Shown here piece by piece: positions 34,162 through 39,055 of a DNA stretch of 39,055 bases. The DNA is from Vallitalea sp. GTDB taxonomy: Bacteria; Bacillota; Clostridia; Lachnospirales; Vallitaleaceae. The DNA is taken from contig JAOARM010000005.1 of NCBI GenBank assembly GCA_025210515.1, forward strand, positions 1 through 39,055, read 5' to 3'. Positions within the stretch are counted from its first letter, which is position 1; each line of letters starts with the position of its first letter. Under the pieces are notes generated by a model, which saw only the letters and a program-made list of their open reading frames with translations, was not told the DNA's origin and did no database searches. The position numbers and the translations under genes are program-made.

Positions 34162-35673
34162 ATGAATATAATAAAAGAAATATCTACAAATCTTCATAAC
34201 TTAGAAATCAAATACAGCCAACTTTCATGGGTTAAATACACTACTGGCTTAGATTTTGGTGTAACTAAAGCCTATGAAGATATTGTTAATCACTTGAAAG
34301 ACTCTGATTATTACAATCAAATAACTAATACTCTTGATTCAGAATTAAATGACCTAGACAAAAGATCAGTAGAACTATTAAAAAAAGAATTTGACCCATT
34401 CCATAAATCAGAAGAAATCAATAAACTTCAATTAGATATTAATAAAAAAGTAAATGAGCTTTCTCAAATTCTTAACACTCATCGTTGTGTCTTTGAAGGA
34501 AAAGAAGTATCTATGGTTGAGCTTAATCAAATACTTTCAGAAGATGAAAATCGTGACCGAAGAAAAGAAGCTTATCTTGTTAAAAACCAAGTAAATCAAC
34601 CACTTGTTGATGCTGGATTTTTAGATTTAGTTAAGATTAGAACAAAACTAGCAAAATTAAACGGTTGTGACTCTTTTGTCGAATATAAGTTACGTGAACA
34701 AGAGCTTGATGTATCACTTTTTGACAGTTGGGAAAAAGAATTAAAAGAAGTATTGCCTAACATAAAAAGAACTCGTGAGAAATTTGCTAAGAAATATCTA
34801 AATGATACAATAATATATCCATGGGATGAAACTTACATAACTTCAAAAATTGCACCTAGTCTTAATAAACAAACTAATATGACAAATTTCTATACCCACT
34901 TAACTAATTTTTTCAATAAATTTGATATTGATTTATCATCATATAATATTACATATGATATTTTTCCACGTGTCAATAAATCAGAATGGGGATATAATTT
35001 TCCAATAGAAACAGGAAAAGACTCTAGAATATTGGCTAACGTAAAAAATAAATATAATGAATATAGAGTTCTTCTTCATGAGACAGGTCATGGAATACAC
35101 TCATTCTTACTTAAACCTGAAGAAATAATGATTAATCGTGGTGTTAGTGGTATAATCTCAGAAGGTATTGCCAATCTATTTGGTAGCTTCATGTTAGATG
35201 AACTTTTTTATAGTGATTTCTTTGAAACAAATGAAGTGAAAGATGAGTTTGCACAATTAAGAGAGTGGAATAAAATTAATAGTTTTAGAGCTATTTTTAG
35301 AATATTTTTTGACCAACAATTTTACAAAGAAGAATTAAAAGACCTAGATGATATATACAAAATGTATGTTAGATTATCCGAAAGACTATTAGAAGAAGAT
35401 TGTTATACATGTAGTCCTCCTTGGGCTTTTCTTATTCATCATACAACACATCCGATATATCTGCATAATTATTTTATGGGAGATGTTACTTGTGAAATGT
35501 TAAGAAAAGTTTTCTTAGAACTTCATAATGTTACTACTATTGCTGATGCTCCTCAGGCATTCGGTAAATTTCTAAAAGAAGAAGTTATTGCCCCATCTGG
35601 TCAATATACATTTGCCGAGTTATTTAAAAGTATTAGTGGAGATGATTTTAGCCTAAAATATATGATTGATTAA
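34162..35673 (+). CDS. M3 family oligoendopeptidase-like metallopeptidase
   Basis: 503 aa, shorter than PepF (about 600). Cytoplasmic zinc peptidase for short peptides. The zinc motif is HETGH (306-310) in RVLLHETGHGIHSFLL; the third ligand Glu is about 25-30 residues later in GVSGIISEGIANLFGSFMLD. The C-terminal HPIYLHNYFMGDVTCEML matches the M3 substrate-contact region, and N-terminal helices (LVDAGFLDLVKIRTKLAKLN) also fit. No signal peptide, so internal peptide recycling is likely. AAAGGAG lies upstream of the ATG. The gene stands alone after a long structured intergenic region. Confidence 0.85.
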   Translation: MNIIKEISTNLHNLEIKYSQLSWVKYTTGLDFGVTKAYEDIVNHLKDSDYYNQITNTLDSELNDLDKRSVELLKKEFDPFHKSEEINKLQLDINKKVNELSQILNTHRCVFEGKEVSMVELNQILSEDENRDRRKEAYLVKNQVNQPLVDAGFLDLVKIRTKLAKLNGCDSFVEYKLREQELDVSLFDSWEKELKEVLPNIKRTREKFAKKYLNDTIIYPWDETYITSKIAPSLNKQTNMTNFYTHLTNFFNKFDIDLSSYNITYDIFPRVNKSEWGYNFPIETGKDSRILANVKNKYNEYRVLLHETGHGIHSFLLKPEEIMINRGVSGIISEGIANLFGSFMLDELFYSDFFETNEVKDEFAQLREWNKINSFRAIFRIFFDQQFYKEELKDLDDIYKMYVRLSERLLEEDCYTCSPPWAFLIHHTTHPIYLHNYFMGDVTCEMLRKVFLELHNVTTIADAPQAFGKFLKEEVIAPSGQYTFAELFKSISGDDFSLKYMID

Positions 35674-35759
35674 TAATCATCTAACTTTCATAAGTGTTTT
35701 TTTATAAATATATAAAATGAATTTAATTATGTGTGTATAATTACGTTAAGGAGAATGTA

Positions 35760-36320
35760 ATGAAAAAAATATATGAAACTGATCATTTAATACTACGAAC
35801 TATTGACCCTTCATATACTAAACAAGTTCTTGATTTTTATATAAGAAACAAAGAATTCTTAGCACCTTGGGAACCATATCGTGAAGAATTTTTTTATAAG
35901 CCTGTATTTCATAGAAAAACTCTTAGACACGAATTAGAGTTAATGAATCAACTATCTCTACTTAGACTTTGGCTATTCAAAAAAGAAGATAAAAAACATA
36001 CAAAAGCTATTGGAACAATTTCTTTTTCTAACATAGTAAGGGGATGTTTTCAATCTTGCTTTTTGGGGTATAAGATAGATAAAGAAGAAGTACAAAAAGG
36101 TCTTATGACCGAAGCCTTAACAAAAGGTATACAGATTATGTTTGAAGAGTATAAATTACATCGTATAGAAGCTAATATTATACCGAGAAATACTGCTTCA
36201 ATAAATTTAGTCAAAAAACTAGGATTTGAAAATGAAGGTACTTCAAAGAAATATCTTAAAATTAATGGTATATGGGAAGACCATTGCCACATGGTTTTGT
36301 TAAATAAACGCATAGAATAA
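35760..36320 (+). CDS. GNAT family N-acetyltransferase, RimJ/RimL type
   Basis: 186 aa. Starts MKKIYETDHLILRTIDPS, the standard opening of RimJ/RimL-like acetyltransferases, which transfer acetyl from acetyl-CoA to an N-terminal or small amine. The acetyl-CoA-binding region is GYKIDKEEVQKGLMTEALTK, a variant of the Q/R-x-x-G-x-G/A loop, followed by LHRIEANIIPRNTASINLVK and KLGFENEGTSKKYLKINGIW. The start at 35760 has AAGGAG 7 nt upstream; the frame open from 35733 has no better site. The substrate cannot be told from sequence. Confidence 0.9.
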   Translation: MKKIYETDHLILRTIDPSYTKQVLDFYIRNKEFLAPWEPYREEFFYKPVFHRKTLRHELELMNQLSLLRLWLFKKEDKKHTKAIGTISFSNIVRGCFQSCFLGYKIDKEEVQKGLMTEALTKGIQIMFEEYKLHRIEANIIPRNTASINLVKKLGFENEGTSKKYLKINGIWEDHCHMVLLNKRIE

Positions 36321-36426
36321 TATATGAAATGGGTATTATTTACAAAAATTTTGATTATCAAACAATGTTCATACAATGTTTACATTTTCAACACTTTTTA
36401 TACACATAGAAATATTATAATGTATA

Positions 36427-36506
36427 TGTAAGAAATACCTCTTACAAATAGATACTCCCCCCCTCATCCTTTATATAAGCATCGATGACGAAGTCGATGC
36501 TTTTTT
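36427..36506 (+). ncRNA. Candidate C-rich small RNA
   Basis: A TATAAT at 36416-36421 is followed by three elements: the perfect hairpin TGTAAGA-AATACC-TCTTACA (36427-36446), an unpaired stretch with seven C's (36457-36463), and an intrinsic terminator at 36477-36506. Length about 80 nt. The C run would pair with GGAGG-type ribosome binding sites, the target mode of several Gram-positive regulatory RNAs. No good -35 is seen, and the terminator may merely be that of the acetyltransferase gene. Confidence 0.4.
36477..36506 (+). terminator. Intrinsic terminator
   Basis: AAGCATCGA (36477-36485), 8-nt loop, TCGATGCTT (36494-36502), continuing into a run ending at 36506. Nine-bp perfect stem. Serves the candidate small RNA or the upstream acetyltransferase gene; it also lies just beyond the stop of the convergent gene at 36520. 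Confidence 0.88.
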
Positions 36507-36519
36507 ATTTTACTAACTA

Positions 36520-37248
36520 TTATTTAAACTCTACTATATTTTTATGATATCTTGTAGGTACATATCGTCTCTGTAACTTATAATTTTTTCTTTCTTCTAT
36601 ACCGATATGTTCAAAATATCCTTTCCACATTTCTTGAAAATCTTTTTCTCTATCTGATAACATAACATTTTTATTATAATGAAAATCTGTAATAAACCAA
36701 TCTTGTTTATTATATATAACTGCTTTATTTCTCCTTCTATCATGTATAATAAATTGTTCATTTTTAAGTCTATCTGCAAAATGCTCTGCTAATAATTCAA
36801 TTACATCGTTATCTGGAGTGACATAAGCATATAATCCTTTTCCAACTTCTTGAAATCTTAAAATTCCTAGTAATAAATGTTTTTCTTTTGCTACTTTTGA
36901 TGATAACTTATGAACTTCATGTACGTATTTATGTGTATGGTCATTATCTACTTGATAGCCAACTTTAAATCCATATTCCAAATATCCTAATATATAGCAA
37001 TCTTTCTTATATTCACATGATAAATACGTATAATATACATGCTTCATAGCTTCATGAGATATTTTATTAATAATTCCATTATACACTTTCATAGCCTTAT
37101 CTTCATCAGTCTCTACTAATACTTCTTCTTCAAAAAGATTTTTCTCATACACTTCATCACAGTAGATTCCAGTAGCTTTTTCACAATAATAGTGCTGATA
37201 TACACATGTAAATAATCCATTCAACGTACCATCATATAAATAAATCAT
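36520..37248 (-). CDS. TIGR03915 / DUF4130 putative DNA repair protein
   Basis: 242 aa. It opens with IYLYDGTLNGLFTCVYQHYY and includes LLLGILRFQEVGKGLYAYVT, PDNDVIELLAEHFADRLKN and FIIHDRRRNKAVIYN, the hallmarks of the TIGR03915 (DUF4130) family, which is found next to TIGR03916 radical SAM proteins or fused to UdgX-type uracil-DNA-binding domains in other bacteria. No cysteine cluster or nuclease motif is seen. A role in DNA repair is assumed for the family and has not been shown to my knowledge. It is downstream of the TIGR03916 gene on the same strand, with 264 nt and a large inverted repeat between. The SOS-type promoter upstream would cover both genes. Confidence 0.9.
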   Translation of the reverse strand: MIYLYDGTLNGLFTCVYQHYYCEKATGIYCDEVYEKNLFEEEVLVETDEDKAMKVYNGIINKISHEAMKHVYYTYLSCEYKKDCYILGYLEYGFKVGYQVDNDHTHKYVHEVHKLSSKVAKEKHLLLGILRFQEVGKGLYAYVTPDNDVIELLAEHFADRLKNEQFIIHDRRRNKAVIYNKQDWFITDFHYNKNVMLSDREKDFQEMWKGYFEHIGIEERKNYKLQRRYVPTRYHKNIVEFK

Positions 37249-37408
37249 CCCTCTATCAACTCCCTATTAAAAAATCCCTTTACCCTCTACCTTATTCTTA
37301 ATATGTCCATAACTATAACCACTAATCCTATTATACTAATCCCCCTATAAAGTACGTTTTAATAATACGTTTAAAACTCCTAATAAATATATCAATATAC
37401 AAAACAGA

Positions 37409-37484
37409 AGGGTATAAGGTATTATAATAACGCAGACCGACCGCTTCCCAGGGTAAGGCAAGTTATTATAATACCTTATACCCT
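37409..37484. repeat. Perfect 23-bp inverted repeat with GC-rich loop
   Basis: The left arm (37409-37431) starts AGGGTATAAGG and ends TAATAAC; the right arm (37462-37484) is its exact complement. The 30-nt loop (37432-37461) is much richer in G and C than its surroundings and has GACCGACCG and a CTTCCCAGGGTAAGG near-palindrome. No T tract on either side. It sits between the two putative DNA-repair genes. Confidence 0.9.
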
Positions 37485-37512
37485 GACCTCTAAATAACAT
37501 CTAATATAAACT

Positions 37513-38748
37513 CTAAATCTCCAACTTCAACTGCTCAAATCTAGCCTTAGGATTAAGCATCTCTTTTATAACTTCTGGCTCTAAATTCTTCTCACCATAA
37601 TATTTCCCACTACAAGTCAAAAAGAACCTAGCTCTTTTCAAAAATACACCAATTTTCTTCAAATCCTCATATGTCACTTTTCTTACTTTTCTTTGCTTAA
37701 TAATCCTTCTAGCAGATACCATTCCTATTCCTGGTATTCTTAATAACTCTTGCAAAGATACATTATTAATCTCTTTTGGAAACTCATTAATATTCCTTAG
37801 TGCCCATATCATCTTAGGGTCAAAATTCGTATCAAAATTAGGATTTTCCTTATCCAATAATTCATTAGCTTCAAACTTATAAAATCTTAACAGCCAATCA
37901 GCTTGATAAAGTCTATGTTCCCTAAGCATTGGTGGTGCTGTATTAAGTGCTGGCAAATTATTACCTCTATTAACTGGTACATAAGCAGAAAAATATACCC
38001 TCTTCAAACTAAAGCTTTTATATAATTTATCTGTAATATTTAACATAGATAAATCACTTTCATTAGTAGCTCCAACAATCATTTGTGTAGATTGTCCAGC
38101 TGGTACAAATTTCTTAGCATTTCTATATTTTGTTAATTGATAATTAGATTTATCTATTCCTTCTTTTATCTGATTCATTGGAAGAAACAACTTCTTCATA
38201 GATTTCTGTGGAGCAAGAAGCTTAAGCCCATCTTCTGTTGGTAACTCGATATTAACACTCATTCTATCAGCAAGTTCTCCTGCTTGTCTAATTAATATCT
38301 CATCAGCACCAGGTATAGCTTTCACATGGATATATCCTGAAAAATGATATTTATTTCTAAGTATTAATAAAGTCTTTACTATATTCTCCATAGTATGATT
38401 AGGATTTTTCTCTACTGCTGAACTTAGAAATAATCCTTCTATATAATTTCTTCTATAGAATTCAATAGTAAGCTCTGCCACTTCTTCTGGTGTGAAACTA
38501 GCTCTTTCTACATCATTACTTAACCTATTAACGCAGTACTCACAATCGAATACACAATAGTTAGTAAGAAGTATTTTAAGTAGAGAAACACATCTTCCAT
38601 CAGATGACCAAGTATGGCAAATACCACTTACAGAAGAACTTCCTATTCTACCAGTATTTTTCCTGTTAACTCCACTTGATGAACATGAAACATCATATTT
38701 AGCAGCATCAGCTAGAACCTGTAGCTTTTTCATTGTATTTTCTTTCAT
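37513..38748 (-). CDS. TIGR03916 putative DNA modification/repair radical SAM protein
   Basis: 411 aa. The radical SAM cluster motif is CVFDCEYC (C65, C69, C72) in LLTNYCVFDCEYCVNRLSND; an earlier Cys-rich part (SCSSSGVNRKNTGRIGSSS, then GICHTW and GRCVSLL) is typical of the family. The C-terminus has a helix-hairpin-helix (LLRIPGIGMVSARRIIKQRK, about 322-343), a DNA-binding unit that supports action on DNA. The substrate lesion is unknown. I start at the ATG at 38748, which has GGTGATT upstream; a TTG codon at 38754 is in frame. It leads an operon with the TIGR03915 gene, transcribed from a promoter overlapping a LexA box. Confidence 0.93.
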   Translation of the reverse strand: MKENTMKKLQVLADAAKYDVSCSSSGVNRKNTGRIGSSSVSGICHTWSSDGRCVSLLKILLTNYCVFDCEYCVNRLSNDVERASFTPEEVAELTIEFYRRNYIEGLFLSSAVEKNPNHTMENIVKTLLILRNKYHFSGYIHVKAIPGADEILIRQAGELADRMSVNIELPTEDGLKLLAPQKSMKKLFLPMNQIKEGIDKSNYQLTKYRNAKKFVPAGQSTQMIVGATNESDLSMLNITDKLYKSFSLKRVYFSAYVPVNRGNNLPALNTAPPMLREHRLYQADWLLRFYKFEANELLDKENPNFDTNFDPKMIWALRNINEFPKEINNVSLQELLRIPGIGMVSARRIIKQRKVRKVTYEDLKKIGVFLKRARFFLTCSGKYYGEKNLEPEVIKEMLNPKARFEQLKLEI

Positions 38749-38838
38749 ATGCAATCACCATTAACATTTTTGTTTTTATTATCTAAGATTATATTTCCTT
38801 GAACTTAATTAATTTATCCTATAAATATTCCTATAAAT

Positions 38839-38867
38839 ATTATATCAGATTTAGACAAAATATGCAA
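38839..38867 (-). promoter_or_regulatory. Sigma-A promoter of the TIGR03916-TIGR03915 operon
   Basis: Minus strand: TTGCAT (38867-38862), 17-bp spacer, TATAAT (38844-38839). The LexA-box match overlaps the first three bases of the -35. Confidence 0.82.
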
Positions 38868-38878
38868 ACATACGTTCG
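38865..38878 (-). promoter_or_regulatory. LexA (SOS) box
   Basis: Read on the minus strand, CGAACGTATGTTTG fits the Gram-positive LexA consensus CGAACRNRYGTTYG at every position. It overlaps the -35 of the promoter at 38839-38867, so LexA binding would block polymerase until DNA damage. Confidence 0.82.
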
Positions 38879-38970
38879 CACGTGGTGCTGTCAAATAAAA
38901 ATTAGATTACTGTTGGTTGAATGAAAAACTAAATTCTAGATTGCAAAAGAAAATTCTAGTTAACACGAAA

Positions 38971-38999
38971 TTACTTTTGCACACATATTCCTGTATAAT
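38971..38999 (+). promoter_or_regulatory. Putative promoter at the right edge
   Basis: TTACTT (38971-38976), 17-bp spacer, TATAAT (38994-38999). The start site would be near 39006. The short leader contains the hairpin CCTGC-CTGT-GCAGG (39019-39032). Confidence 0.55.
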
Positions 39000-39044
39000 G
39001 GGAAGTAACAGTTGATTGCCTGCCTGTGCAGGAATGAGGTCATC

Positions 39045-39055
39045 ATGAATAAAAA
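39045..39055 (+). CDS. Start of a gene running off the right edge
   Basis: ATG at 39045 followed by AAT AAA, with GAGGT (39036-39040) 4 nt upstream and a promoter about 45 nt before. Only three codons are visible, so nothing can be said about the product. Confidence 0.4.

Overview
The window is AT-rich (coding and non-coding DNA alike). It reads as the chromosome of an anaerobic, flagellated, Gram-positive Clostridia-type bacterium. The evidence is a pyruvate formate-lyase with its activase, a clostridial 2[4Fe-4S] ferredoxin, a MecA adaptor, a long Bacillus-type SRP RNA beside dnaX-ybaB-recR and tadA, lipoprotein signal sequences, and strong AGGAGG-type ribosome binding sites. I cannot name the genus; no rRNA, tRNA or CRISPR array is visible.

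Layout. 1-3.6 kb: a truncated solute-binding lipoprotein, mecA, a small redox-disulfide protein and a GntR/UTRA regulator. 3.8-7.1 kb: the pfl operon, with a near-consensus promoter carrying a palindrome that may be the GntR operator, and a long leader. 7.3-10.1 kb: ferredoxin, a MerR-type regulator, and a predicted cell-surface flavin-dependent reductase (FMN-binding plus FAD domains, lipobox). 10.3-16.4 kb: an outlying flagellar cluster on the minus strand (FliS, a long flagellin with a likely sigma-D promoter, a 44-aa ORF, and a 1128-aa FliK-like protein). 16.7-18.4 kb: two unrecognised exported or membrane-anchored proteins. 18.4-23.3 kb: recR, ybaB, dnaX, SRP RNA and tadA in the classic Firmicutes order, with one unknown membrane protein inserted. 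23.4-24.6 kb: a DivIVA-domain protein paired with an NrdG-like radical SAM activase. 24.6-29.2 kb: a 161-bp MITE-like palindromic element and a large DUF4011/SF1 helicase/Vsr-like nuclease, a type linked to phage defence. 29.4-32.9 kb: an M23 peptidase preceded by a tiny acidic ORF and divergent from an RRNPP-like HTH-TPR regulator, then a coiled-coil lipoprotein. 33-36.5 kb: a small orphan, an M3 oligopeptidase, a GNAT acetyltransferase and a candidate C-rich small RNA. 36.5-38.9 kb: the TIGR03915/TIGR03916 putative DNA-repair pair, behind a promoter whose -35 overlaps a full match to the Gram-positive LexA box.

Best leads. (1) SOS control of the radical-SAM DNA-repair pair, which also has a perfect 23-bp inverted repeat between its genes. 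(2) An approximately 80-nt RNA with hairpin, seven-C run and terminator at 36427-36506. (3) The regulator/mini-ORF/M23 peptidase locus. (4) The standalone DUF4011 helicase-nuclease. (5) The surface flavin reductase. Gene starts were moved inward where a good ribosome binding site fits a later start codon. All functions are inferred from sequence recognition; no database search was run.
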